A DNA stretch of 64,000 nucleotides from Blastobasis lacticolella (lineage: Eukaryota; Arthropoda; Insecta; Lepidoptera; Blastobasidae): positions 12,205,545 through 12,269,544 of the forward strand of contig LR990042.1 in assembly GCA_905147135.1 (NCBI GenBank), written 5' to 3'. A program made the translations under genes and the position numbers. Every line of letters begins with the position of its first letter. Position 1 is the stretch's first letter. The notes under the pieces are model-generated. The model saw only the letters and a program-made list of their open reading frames with translations, was not told the origin of the DNA and did no database searches. Below, piece by piece: positions 22,290 to 33,225 of this stretch.

Positions 22290-23180
22290 TTTTATATAAT
22301 TTACTAGTCAGGCATTTGACCGCCATCTCATCTGTTGGTAAGTGACGATGCGGCCGAAGATGGAGCATGCCTATCTTGGAACAGCCTATTCACTCTAGTC
22401 TTGAAGGCATCCAGATTATATTGATCAGGAAAAACAATGCGTTTCACTCCTTAGCCGTACGCTTTATAAAAGTCAAGCCAAAGCGGCTCATGCGGATAGT
22501 TTGAAGATCGACGACATAAGGATGAAACGCTCGCCCGAAACGCGTCTCCCGATGGCGGAAAGGGGCCGGCGGAATGAGGTCGTGAAGCTGCTTCGCACAC
22601 TCTCCGAAATGTAACCTGTAGAAGACCGACAGACGCGCAACCCTACGCCGATGCTCGAGGCTCTGCAGCCTAGCTTTAATCAATTGCGGGTCACCAATTA
22701 TCTTCTTAGCACGTTTTTCCACCGAAACCAAAGCCGCCAGTTGATATTTGGCTGATCTATCCCAGAGGTGGCAGCAGTACTCCATGCAGGATCGTACTTG
22801 TGCTTGATGTAACTGAATCAACTGCTTTAAAGTAAAGTACCGCTTAACCTTCGAGAGGACACCAAATTTTTTTGCTGCAATCTTTGCCTTGGATTCGATG
22901 TACTGACCTAAGTTTAGATTAAGACCTGAGATTGGTAGATAGCTCAACACCAATAAGCTGTAGGTTGTCGGTAATTCCCACAGGAACATCCCGAAAAGTT
23001 GAAGTTAGATGGAATGGACTTCTTTTAGCGGAAAACAAACACGCCTGGGTTTTGGTTTAGTTGAACGCCACCAGATTGCCTTCACCCCAATCAGAGACTG
23101 CCTTGAGAGCTTTGTCCAAACGATCAACCATAGCCTCTCGACAAGACAGAATATCGTCCCTATTGGCTTTTGCCACTGCG
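22290..23180 (-). pseudogene. Jockey-type non-LTR retrotransposon, 3' part
   Basis: A 181-codon minus-strand frame (22444-22989) has the post-catalytic region typical of jockey-clade reverse transcriptases in Lepidoptera: [47 protein letters not shown], then FHPYVVDL and RTAKE. The reverse-transcriptase core is missing or only hinted at (an AFN.TKTQ-like piece around 23000-23100 in a shifted frame). The 3' end is near 22290 in a T-rich tract. It is 5'-truncated and frameshifted. A sister copy is at 55830-56690 with the same BEL/Pao neighbour, so both were duplicated together. Confidence 0.75.
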
Positions 23181-23184
23181 CATT

Positions 23185-24145
23185 CAAGCGCTCATAATAT
23201 CAAAGGTCATCAATAATTTACCTAACAACTCGCTCAGTAAGCAGCAATGTTTATTAATTTAGCCGACCCTGAATACAACGTATCTAAGCCAATAGATATG
23301 CTTTTAGATGCGAGTGTATACTTGCAGATTACCATGAACGGACTCATCAAAGGACCTGAAAACGGACCAATGGCCCAGCAGACCAATTTAGGGTGGATAT
23401 TATCCGGATGTGTACCAACTTTCCATTGTGATGTGGTGATCAATAATCTCGAGGAAATCGCGCAATTTTGGGAGCTAGAAGATGTCACAGATCCATCCAC
23501 TTAATGCAATGATGATCATAAACTGACAAGAAATACTGACTTTGCCCGAAAGTAAAAAGAATTTATAAAGGAATATCAGGATTTAGATCACAAGCAAGAA
23601 GTAGAACAACTGAATGACCCCCATGTTTTTTTACCTCATCATGGTGTATTGAGGTTGGACTCCACCAAATTAAGAACGGTATTTAACGCATCATCAAAAA
23701 AGACCTCCAGTAGCACGCGGACCCAACCTACAACAAGACCTATTATCACTTATTTTAAAGTAGAGGACCTTCGTTATCACTGCTGACATTGAAAAAATAT
23801 TTCGGCAGATATTAATCCGATCGCAAGATCAACTTCTCCAATGCATCATTTGGTGGGACTCGATAGACGAGCCGCTAAAACAATATCAGCTGACTACTGT
23901 AAATTACAATACAAAAGTAGCCCCTTATCTAGCGATGAGAACACTTTGCCAACTAGCTCAGGAAGACGCCGACAAGTATCCATTGGCAGCGTAGGCCATC
24001 AACACATCATTCTACATGGACGACTTATACAGTGGCCATTATAGTAAAGAACAGGCTTTAGAGTTACAGCGATTAAGCTCTCAAACATATTCTCTGGTAT
24101 TTACAATCTTCAATTATTTGTATTCCTGCAGGTATTAAACGCACA
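23185..24145 (+). pseudogene. BEL/Pao retrotransposon fragment
   Basis: The plus-strand frame at 23247-23504 reads like the BEL/Pao protease region and linker (ADPEYN.SKPIDMLLDASVY, GPMAQQTNLGWILSGC, ELEDVTD). Downstream, in broken frames, come LPHHGVLR, LRTVFNASS, and a reverse-transcriptase piece ending near 24140. The catalytic YMDD box stands at the end of 'tctacatggacgact' (24010). Frameshifts, an internal deletion and missing LTRs show it is dead. A paralogue at 56715-57695 keeps slightly more of the reading (MDDLYSGHYSKEQALEL). Confidence 0.7.
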
Positions 24146-24559
24146 CATGAACTAGTGAATCAATAGGTACCGTCAGTATAACATTATTAGTAATTTGTAA
24201 GTACTGTAACGCTGTAAATTTATGGTAAATAAATAAATAAATTCCTATAGGAAACTGGGCATTTCTATGAATCTATAGAAATGTGTCCAGGATGAATATC
24301 ATCTAAAACATAACATAGTAGATAACATTAAACAAAAACTACACTGTCATAAATGAGACCGTAATTTAGATGGAGAGCCTTATAATATTACAAAATTGGT
24401 ATAAGATAGATGTAATTTTCACGTCTTACTAATAAAAATATACTGATCAATAAGCGTTGAACGCCGGTATAGTTTCACATTCGTTAGTTATGTGGTGTGT
24501 GTACAAACTTATCTGGCCCAATGACGGGGTCGCTGTTGTTGTAGTATTGCCGCCAAATG

Positions 24560-25070
24560 ATATTTCAATGAGCAGTTTTCCAATAGGTATCTAAAGCATT
24601 CCTACCCACTCACTAGATGGCGCCCATACAACTTTGGTAATTGATAATCGCTTGAAATAGGTTCTTAGCAAACAGAATATTAACACTGGGTATGTTGTAT
24701 TGAATAATATTGTATTTGTCAGTAGTTTTCAACCATTTTAGAGGTTGTAATAATAATGGAACATAGTGCCTACTTCTATAAATATTTCTTTTTACACTTC
24801 GTTCAACCTTTAACAGTTATGTCTATATTAATAAACATTTTATTTTTAAGTTTAGTATTAGTTGGCTGCATGAAATCACTGCTACCATCCATCATACAGA
24901 TTATAAAGAGATTACCAAAATTGTAGGAGCGCCATCTATTGATGCTTTTTGAAACCAATTATCAATACCTACTGGAAAACTCCTCATTGTTGACACTTTG
25001 TTTCAGTTTTAGTCACCTGAGGCAAGTATATGCTCTGTCATAAGGATAATAATTTTGGCAGCTCACGAAT
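24560..25070. mobile_element. MITE-like inverted-repeat element
   Basis: Left 'gcagttttccaataggtat' and right 'atacctactggaaaactcc' are inverted partners, and similarity extends inward to 'tagatggcgc' and 'acaactttggtaat', about 70-80 bases in all. The paralogous segment near 58040 goes directly from 'ttgccgccaatcatattt' to the 'ctgaaaaaatgtacg' block, so this is an insertion. No coding capacity; the exact outer ends are uncertain. Confidence 0.55.
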
Positions 25071-25681
25071 GTTTTAGATCGTTGCACTTTTTTCTGAAAA
25101 AATGTACGTACCATAGATAATGTCGTACTTCATTTACCTATAGGTACCACCTATTTAGTGAAGAGTGTCTGACGCATAACGAACAATCGAAAATGGGTAT
25201 ATAAATGAAATAAATCGAATATATAAAAATAAACATTTTGGAAACTATGTTATTATATTGGTGATATTACAATTATTTGCAATGATCTATAACGCAATTA
25301 TACGTAAGAAAAAGTCACTTACATACATTCCTAATGATTTCATTTTTTTTTTAATTTTAAGACGTATATTTTTTATTTTAACGATGATCAATGGAAGGAA
25401 ATAAGTACGCCGTTAACTATACATTCTTAAATTGTGAGCCACTAATATTCAATGTAGACCCGATACTTTCTGCACTTTTCGGGAAGTAGTTAATATATAT
25501 TGCTCTTCTATGATTTAAACACATTTAAATACTGTAAAGCCGTTTTATTTTTCAAACTTATTATCATTCCTCCATCTTGAAAATACAATGATTTTGCCAC
25601 GCACAGCACGTGCCACAGATTTATGAAATAACATAAGACAAAGAGTACATTAGTGTTTACTGCCTACTGTAACAGTAGGTA

Positions 25682-25862
25682 GTCACATTTGCGAGTGAGT
25701 TTATCGAGCACATAGCCGTCATTACAATCTCATATATTCCCTTTGCACAACCTTCACACTTAACGTCACTACTATCGGCGTTTTATATGTGCCACATGTT
25801 TTGCCGCAGTTTTCACCGCAACCACAGTGCGCGTTGGGATCGCCATTACAAGATGTTTCCGT
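25682..25862 (-). pseudogene. Decayed TIL-B exon
   Basis: Minus strand shows ETSCNGDPNAHCGCGENCGKTCG as its start, then indels in the 'cactactatcggcg' part shift the frame. The last cysteine segment is replaced by 'actacctactg'. The acceptor has become ttacaacg with no AG. It belongs to the same decayed sub-lineage as 3143 and 60186, which share these changes, so decay preceded the unit duplications. Confidence 0.7.
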
Positions 25863-25929
25863 TGTAATAAAGGATAAGTAATTGTTTTGTAAAATAATTA
25901 TGTGTTTTTATAGTTTCGTTTGTGTTAGG

Positions 25930-26590
25930 TAACTAATGCTGGGACAGTCAGTTTCCAATGCAATCTTATTTAAGGTATCTATTGAAACAATACTTATATG
26001 GCACACATGCACCAACTTTGTACTTGACGTAGGCATACCAATTGGCAGACGCACCGATCACTTGCGTCATTTTTATCGTTATCCACACATTCTTTAGCTT
26101 TATGACAATCCTAATAAAATTATCATTACTAAAATAAATTTACCTAGTACCTATATCTAACAAGTACGCCACATCGAGCCTAAGGCTGTGTTAGGTTAGT
26201 ATGCAATGTACCGATCGATGTATTATTTAAAAGGTGTTATTTTCAGATAAGTATCATCAGCCCACTGCAGTCATTGATGGACATTTCATCTTATCGTTTC
26301 ATGTTTTCGCTTAACACAGCCGCTAGGACGCCCATTCCTATTTCTCAAAAAATTTAGACTATATAATTACATATAATAGCTATTATAGTCCACTGTTGAA
26401 AATTACCTTTCTTGAGCGGATTGAATACGCAATAGAAAATGCCGCTGTCAATATTTTAGTGGCCAAGTTATGGCCAATTAAAATAAACTTAATTTTTAAA
26501 GGTTTATTTTTGTTGCCCATAACTTTATTTATTTATAATTTATTTGACGTTTGCTACCTAAATGATATTTTATTCTATTAATAATTAACA
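25930..26590. repeat. Duplicated non-coding segment of TIL unit
   Basis: Colinear with 5330-5830, 43500-44050 and 60460-61040. At about 26540 it passes directly into sequence matching 17580-17880, so the stretch present between these blocks in other units is deleted here. No gene seen. Confidence 0.55.
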
Positions 26591-26860
26591 ACAACCAAAA
26601 CAAAAAATTCTCATAATATTCGGTAATGTAAACATAAAGCTATTACAGAATTTAAGTAATAGTAAGTTGGTAAGTCAAACCGAGATGGATTTCGGTCGCC
26701 TAATTTGTGCCGGAAATAGCTTTCATAAATATTGTCCTTTACAAGTGGCTATCAAAGATAAATTAAGTTATGTAGATATGAACCAGGATACAGCTCTAGC
26801 TATGGATTAATTATTTTAATCTGTTGTCAGTAGACTAATAATATGGCTTATTTATCGATA

Positions 26861-27054
26861 TTATGGACATTCATTGTAACGAACACAAATGTTATTATTG
26901 TCTCGGGCATAGCCATCATTGCAGTAACACATATCGTTACATTTTATGTTTACTATTGGACAATTCCTTTGATTTTGTTGGCTAAGTGTAGCGCATACAT
27001 TGTCACAAGCTCCGCCACAGGCGTAGTACTCGTTGAGACCATTACATTGAAGTG
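26861..27054 (-). CDS. TIL-A terminal exon (deleted gene copy)
   Basis: Same length and splice acceptor as the exon at 17913 and ends in a TAA. All ten cysteines are retained (LQCNGLNEYYAC...CYCNDGYARDNNNICV..NECP). Differences from its relatives are scattered (P to L after CNG, QTS to QRN). The exon itself is intact, but upstream the B and Ser-rich exons are missing: at about 27880 the intron sequence jumps straight into the segment holding the 60-codon exon. If transcribed, the gene would be a shortened version. Confidence 0.7.
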
Positions 27055-27140
27055 CTGAAACCATATATATAATTATGACATTACTAGTATGGAAGATATT
27101 AGTAAATTATCAATATGGTTAATTCATACAGCGCCATCTA

Positions 27141-27196
27141 AGCTCCACAAGCTCCGCCGCAGGCGTAGTACTCGTTTGGACCGTTGCATTGAAGTT
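27141..27196 (-). pseudogene. Partial tandem copy of TIL-A exon start
   Basis: Minus-strand reading after an acceptor-like ttcag is AAxLQCNGPNEYYACGGAC-like: about 55 bases identical in type to the start of TIL-A, 90 bases upstream of the full exon. It then stops abruptly at 'ctccacaagctccg'. A short local duplication fits best. Confidence 0.6.
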
Positions 27197-27342
27197 CTGA
27201 AATCACATAATTATGACTAAACTAACATGGAAGAAAACCCCATAACTAATAAAAAATATGGACAATTCACACAGCGCCATCTAGCCCCAGAAGTAAGCAA
27301 AGCTTGTGTTTTATGTGCTCGACTTATGAATGCCGACTAACC

Positions 27343-27459
27343 AGAGGCGCTGTTCTAATTGGCAACGGTCGTGCGACTATGGACGTACGAAGGACGTCGC
27401 CCGACCAATAGGAGACCTCAAAACCCGCCGTCGCACGACCGTTGCCGATTTGAAAAGAG
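27343..27459. mobile_element. Short palindromic MITE
   Basis: About 117 bp with inverted ends sharing 'ggcaacggtcgtgcgac' next to the centre and 'aggc.ct.ttc' further out. The paralogous copies at 18265, 32020, 34738 and 50635 read 'gactagccttattc' without it, so the insertion site is exact to a few bases. Non-coding. Confidence 0.7.
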
Positions 27460-27889
27460 CCTAATTCTATCTCAGAAGGCTTGAAAAATATTTTGTTGTA
27501 TATTTTAAATCTCACATTAATCTTTTTTACCTATTCGCTTTAAATATTACAACCGTCTCAACATTACTTTTGCTCTGTATTTATTAAGTAAAGTTTTCAT
27601 ACATACATACATTCTCTTTCTATTAATTTTGCTACTACATCGCTGTATATTTGTATTTTTCGTTCACTTCCGTTGACTCCAAACGTAGTCATTCTCCCCA
27701 ATTCACTCGATCTCGCAATTGTACTCCACTGAATCCGGAATGTATCTTTAAAGAACTTGAGCTAAGTATCGTTAACTCAGCAATCAATTCAACCAAGATA
27801 TTGTTACAAATAGGAAATAAGTGACGCCGTTAGCTGTAACTATAACTTTTTATAGTAATCGTAAGTCGTCAATATCCTTGGTCCTATGA

Positions 27890-29640
27890 ACTGTCTACTG
27901 TATCCCAGTATTACAGTGGAAATCAACAAGTAAAAAACCTGATTTTGAATATTAAAGAAGTCTATCTATTATCTACGTTATATGCTGTATACAGACAGAC
28001 GTCGTTATTATTCAATTCGTTTTCCTTACTTGTATCGTTGTGGGTTTCGATTGATCTTATAATTTCCCAAGTCGTTTTACTTTTTAGACAGAGTCTAACA
28101 ACAAAGTTTAAAATGTTCCCTTTATCTGTTTATTCAATGATTCAATCATATGGACTTTAATAATTAAATATTATTTAATGATTAAAGTCAACAGAATCTC
28201 ACCTGTGGCTGATGACATCAACAAAATGTTTGGCACTAGGGCCACCAACAGTAGTAATGCCGACGTGGTCGCCGGCAATGTGTAGTTTTTTTTCAAGAAT
28301 TACACCGCTTTTATAGATTCCTGCACTTATATCTACATCGTTGTCGAAGAACGCCAAGATGGTAAGGCAATGTAAATGCATTCATTGTTAATGTCTGTTT
28401 TCGATTGCTATTGGTAGAATTAATTACTTGTTGTTTGTCGATTGTAACGACATATGTACAAGGAAAGAAAAGTTTAATTAGTCCGTTGAAATAAGTGTCT
28501 TTTTAAATATAGGGAAGCAAATAAGTAAACCTATAGTTTGAGAAGATACATTTGTTTATTTGAACTATTATAGATTACGCAAAGCTAATCACTGTCTTCC
28601 AAAGCTATATCAATATCAGGTGATAGACGATGATGCGGCCTTTTCGGCGGATAATGACGACTTCTTGAAAATATGACTTCTCAAAATTACTTCTTCTCGA
28701 AGTGTCAACATCTTTTGCTGCTACTCAGAATGACATCGAGTTTTGACTCTATAAATACTGCCTTATAAACCGACTCAAAATAAATAGATTTAGGAGTAGA
28801 GAACTCATTGATTTGAATTTGAGGTATTTACAAAGTTGCAGAGTACCTGCAGGTAATATTGTCATTTAGTATAAATACTATGTTTTTCATTTCGTGCCCA
28901 TTGGGAACAATTAATATTAATATTCCAAATGAAGACATGTTCCTATGTTGTTACATTTTTGTTTTCTATGAATGGGAAAGTTGTAAAAGATTATTTTATA
29001 CTAGACAAAATATTTGTTCTTCGTCTGACTGTTTCTTTGTTTGGGTGTATTATGTGCCGTGTTAATCCGATGAGTGCTTAAAGTTTTCCATTCATTTTAA
29101 TTTGTTTATAAGTTCCATTTGTTGATCAATATATCAATATAATCATATCACAAATAAAATGACAATTAAAAATAAACGTGTTCATACTGTTTTATAGAAA
29201 AGTGAAAAATTTTAATGAGGCTTAAAAAAGAAGTAAATGAACACGCCCTAACACTACCAATTTTTTTTTTTATAATAGTTTAGTCAGCGTTGGCAAATAA
29301 GTATAATAATAAATTGTATTTTTTATTTAACCGAGTGCACTGCAACATGTATGAGTTAAGCCAGTAAAAATTTACGTAAACACAAAATTAAAATCAAAAT
29401 CATGATTGGATATACAATTATGGAATCAATATGTTGTATAGTTTGCAGGCATAGGTAGTAAACGGCCATGTGCTCGGTATCTATTTAAATTTTATACGAA
29501 AATATTAACACCGACATTATTATTTGCATAATGACAAACTGTGCCTACACCTTAAACACCTATTTGTTACATTATATAGATTGTAGAGCTTTTAATACTA
29601 TAAGAATATTAATAAGAGTTTATTAAAATAAGCTCAAACA
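27890..29640. repeat. Segmental duplication, diverged copy of 20500-22280
   Basis: Aligns along its length with 20500-22280 and 53755-55825, though with more indels. It holds copy 2 of the 60-codon exon. No other gene seen. Confidence 0.6.
28199..28381 (-). CDS. 60-codon exon, unknown function (copy 2)
   Basis: The same exon as 20825 and 54114: ATG at 28381, open to the donor (cacag|gtgag, with the exon ending at about 28203). This is the most diverged copy (EKKLHIAG for DKIPDIAG, GITTVGG for GVTAVGG, VDVIS for IDIIS), yet it has no stop or frameshift, and most changes are conservative. That pattern is more like a gene under constraint than a decaying repeat. Function unknown. Confidence 0.5.
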   Translation of the reverse strand: MHLHCLTILAFFDNDVDISAGIYKSGVILEKKLHIAGDHVGITTVGGPSAKHFVDVISHR

Positions 29641-30440
29641 TATTCTTTGGTATTCAAAATCTTCTAAAGTTGTAATTCTGCAGGTATAAAACGCACACAT
29701 GATCTAGTGAGTTAATAGGTATTGTTACGAATACTATGTACCATTGCCGTACAATTTATTAATATATCATACATATGTTTGTATTTGATAGACTTTGAAA
29801 TGAATAGGTATATCATACACAGAGCAGTGTGTTGTTAAAATATAGTTTGCTTATCATGATTTCTTTTAACAAATGCTCTCAAATACTTAACCCAAAACTT
29901 GGTTTTGTAATAAACTTAAACAATTTATTTGACGTTAAGAGTAATATTTTAGCACGTAATATCTCCAGCTATGATTGCCCAGTACAATACAGACGCGAAA
30001 CAAAGCTGTGACTATTTGTCTACTTATGTTCATTGTGTTTTTTCGCTAATTATTCCAGATTCGACAGAAATAATTGTACCTATCGTTTAAGTACGTTTAG
30101 CATTCCATCCAGTTTACGGCTTCATACACATATTTTAAACTAACTTCACGTTGATAAGATAGAGATAGTTGAATATTGAATTCGCCTTTAGTTTTTAATA
30201 GAGCAATTATACAATGCATTTTCAAAAGCTTTAAAATAATTAGGCACTTTATTTTTAATTACAATTGTAAAATGAGGGTAATTTTAGCCCTGCAAGTGTA
30301 TGAATAAAATAGCAGCAAGAATGCTCCACCACAATAAAGTTCAATTATTGCTTTCACAGAAAACTTATGAATTAAGAACGCGAATCCAGGATAAAAAATT
30401 TAATATATGAATTATTAACTTTCATGTTTAATAATTTATA
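29640..30440. repeat. Duplicated non-coding segment
   Basis: The left part matches the end of the BEL/Pao fragment (24085-24160). From 29945 it follows 5930-6400 and 44230-44660 ('gattgcccagtacaatacag', 'ctccatccagttacggct'-like blocks). No gene seen. Confidence 0.5.
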
Positions 30441-31140
30441 TTATAAATTGCTTGCTGGGTCGTCGCCAATGAGGAGTCACCCTATAGGTTTGACCTCGTC
30501 TCGTCGTTATTAATTTATAACGTTTATTTGCAACGTATTATTGCTCTACTAAAAATTAAGGCGAATATACTCAACTAGCTTTATCTTTAAAACCTGAAGT
30601 TCTATTGAACTGATAATTTATATTCAGTTCAATTCAGTTCAATATATTCAATTCAGAATAGATTTGTTCAATTGCACATTGCTTTTGAACCTACTGATTT
30701 CGACCAAGTCATTTCACTGATAAGGTTAAGTTATTTCAATATTTTGAGCGTACAAACATAGCGTAGATTTAGGAAGTATGGCTGGCTTTTGTTAACTTTG
30801 GGAGAAGCTTCTATTCTTATAAAATTTCTGGCTCACGAAGTTTATCATACATAAGACACAATGTCTAAATACGTTGGGAGAAACGACATATCCGGAAAGC
30901 AAAACTAGTTTTCACCGATTCCTCGAATAAATATATAAGTAAAACGGCTACAGATTTCAAACTCTAAAATTATTCAAAATAATTATTAATTTTTGTCTCT
31001 ATGACTACTATACTGATATCTAGCACAATACTCCAATTAAATGTATACTCCCTTCCCTAATATACCTTCAAACTTACCCATTTCTTTTTACTAATACTTT
31101 TTATTTGAAATGATACTACTTAGGTACTATAATGGTCAGG

Positions 31141-31275
31141 TAGAACACGATTGCAATCACATGCGTTTGTGTAACAGACGAAGGGGAACAATATTGCATG
31201 CTTCTTTATAAGAAGTGCTGCTGTGGTTTCCGCAGCCATTGTGTGCGTTGTCATCGCCTTTACAGGTTGGTGGTG
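31141..31275 (-). pseudogene. Decayed TIL-G exon
   Basis: From an acceptor (tttag|) the minus strand reads APPTCKGDDNAHNGCGNH, then loses the frame. TNACDCNRVLP appears in another frame near the end, after a deletion. Not interrupted by the transposon that splits the 13.4/17.5-kb copy, so it shows that copy's original arrangement. Confidence 0.6.
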
Positions 31276-31667
31276 CTAAAGATGAATATAATAACAACAG
31301 TAAAGGAATTGACATTAAAGTTTGAGATAGGGTTTTTTAATAATTTATTTGACATTTGTTACCAAAATGATATTTCATTCTATTAATAAATACCAACAAC
31401 CAAAACAGAACATTCTAACAATATTGGGTAATGTGAACATAAAGCTATTACAGAATTTAAGTGATAGTAAGTTTGTAAGTCAAAACGAGATGGATTTGGG
31501 TCGCCTAATTTGCGCCGAGAATAGCTTTCTTAAAATTTTTGTCCTTTACAAGTGGCTGTCAACAATAATTTTAGTTATGCAGATATGAACTAGGATACAG
31601 CTCTAGCTATGTATTACTTATTTTAATCTGTTGTAAGTAGAATAATAATATGGCTTATTTCTCGACA

Positions 31668-31862
31668 TTATGGACATTGATTGTACACACACACAAACGT
31701 TATAATTGTCTCGGGCATAACCATCATTGCAGTAACACATATCGTTACATTTAATGTTTACTATTGGACAGCTCGTTTGATTTTGTTCACTCAGTGTAGC
31801 GTATACATTGTCACAAGCTCCGCCACAGGCGTAGTACTCGTTGGGACCATTACATTGAAGTG
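31668..31862 (-). pseudogene. TIL-A terminal exon with frameshifted end
   Basis: Starts like the other A exons and keeps nine cysteines, but a one-base gain in a CA-rich stretch near 31690 ('gtacacacacacaaacg') turns VCVRYNKCP into VCVCVQSMS. The frame now passes the usual stop and runs on to about 31618. The last disulphide partner is therefore lost or replaced. It follows the similarly damaged exons D' and C', suggesting this whole gene copy is inactive. Confidence 0.65.
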
Positions 31863-32174
31863 CTGAAACCACATATATAATTATGACATTACTAGTATGG
31901 AAGATATTAGTAAATAATCAATATGGACAATTCATACAGCGCCATCTAGCCCCAAAGTAAGCAAAGCTTGTGTTTTGGGTGCTCGACTTTTGTGTTTGTG
32001 CCTTCTCGGCCTAAGTGCTGACTAGCCTTATTCTAACTCAGAAGGATTGAAAATGGGTAGCAACGTGTTCTGTTGTATATTATTAATCTTACTTTAATCT
32101 TTTTCATCTGTCCGCTCTAAATATAAGAACCGCCTCAATATCGCTTTTTCACTAGTCGTCGCTTTACTGTATTT

Positions 32175-32265
32175 ACCTGATCGCCAAATCTTGGATCATG
32201 GTCAAGGCGGACCCCGGGCACTCGTCCTCTAGAGCACAGGACATTAACGCTAAGATGATGATTTT
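32175..32265 (+). repeat. Partial tRNA-SINE body
   Basis: 'acctgatcgccaaatcttgg' through 'gcggaccccgggcactcgtc' is the body of the SINE seen whole at 15933. The same truncated copy occupies the same intron position at 50785-50875, so it predates the gene duplication. Confidence 0.6.
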
Positions 32266-32330
32266 TTTTATTAGATTGCAACACAGAAATTGTGCGACTC
32301 ACACGCTCGTGGTATCAACGTAAAACTTAC

Positions 32331-32533
32331 CAGGCCACTTTGTTTCGCGCAAACAATCACCCTCCCTTTGTAGTCCCTCAAATAGCCGTCTTGGCAAAGA
32401 CAGCCTGATTCACAGGCTCCTTCGAGCAGTTTAACGCACTTAACTGGGGCTCCTTTTTCTGAGCAAAGACGGGCTCCGTAACAACCACCATTTGTGCAAT
32501 TTGAGAAGTAGTCGTATGGTCCAGTACAGTACG
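32331..32533 (-). pseudogene. TIL-D' exon, frameshifted near the end
   Basis: Acceptor (ttaacag|) and donor (ctg|gtaagt) are both kept. Up to GACESGCLCQDGYLRDYKG it matches the intact TIL-D at 50941. Extra bases there ('gggagggtga') then change NCVRETKCPG into RVIVCAKQSG. The exon is 203 nt instead of 198, no longer a multiple of three, so splicing would also break the next exon's frame. Confidence 0.7.
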
Positions 32534-32599
32534 CTGTTAAAATTATCAATTAAATTTAAAAACTATAATTCGCTTATCAATCAAACACCTAATACGAAT

Positions 32600-32900
32600 A
32601 GGAAGTTTATATTGATTATAAAGAGGAAAACTTTGTGCATTTGTAATTTTGTGTTATACTCCTAAACTATTGAAGCGACTTACAAAATTCTTTCACCAAT
32701 ACAATTTATTTTTATGTCTAACATACAATAAGAGTAATAGCAGCAGATCAAATTGCATTGTGGTGAAACCGCAGGGAACGCTAGTCCTTATTAAATAATG
32801 GCATGTACGTAATACAGTCATAATCATTAGAGCGGTCAATCCGGCTTCTGCCAGGGTCTGATTCCTCACCCACATCGATCGGTCATCATCGTCGTCAACT
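32600..32900. repeat. Interspersed repeat in TIL intron
   Basis: Shared with 51195-51495 at the same place between C and D exons. It includes 'caataagagtaatagcagca' and 'gggtctgattcctc'. Non-coding, and older than the duplication. Confidence 0.5.
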
Positions 32901-32985
32901 CAGCGATAACAGTATAACTATCTGATTATGTTCTAAATAATAATTTATCTTATCTACATAATAATATGGTATTTTGTAATCGTAC

Positions 32986-33176
32986 TTGTATTTGATGGGC
33001 ATTGGCCTTTAGGTATACATACACCGTCTTGATTTTTTTAGGAGCCTTCCTGACAAATGCATTTTCGATCAAATCGATACAAACTACAGGCTTTCCTATT
33101 TCAGAGCACTTTCGAGCACCAATATAACCACCGTTTGCGCAGCTTGAATAGATTTCATTTTGTCCTTTACAAGTGG
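32986..33176 (-). pseudogene. TIL-C' exon, deleted and frameshifted
   Basis: Opens after acceptor (ttgacag|) as TCKGQNEIYSSCANGG but has Tyr where the third cysteine should be (GGYIG against GVCIG at 51682). A deletion then removes the KACKGNCIC part, so the frame shifts to AFVRKAPKK. The likely ancestral donor (caa|gtacga) is still visible at 32985. Not functional. Confidence 0.7.
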
Positions 33177-33225
33177 CTGTCAAAGATAATTTTAGTTATA
33201 GGTGTATATTATGCAGATACTTGTA

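Noticed and set aside
22444..22989. Host gene of 181 codons
   Set aside because: Matches the C-terminal region of jockey-type retrotransposons and has a second broken copy at 55850.
27343..27459. Rho-independent-type terminator or structured RNA
   Set aside because: The hairpin is an inverted-repeat insertion absent from four paralogous sites, so it is better explained as a MITE.
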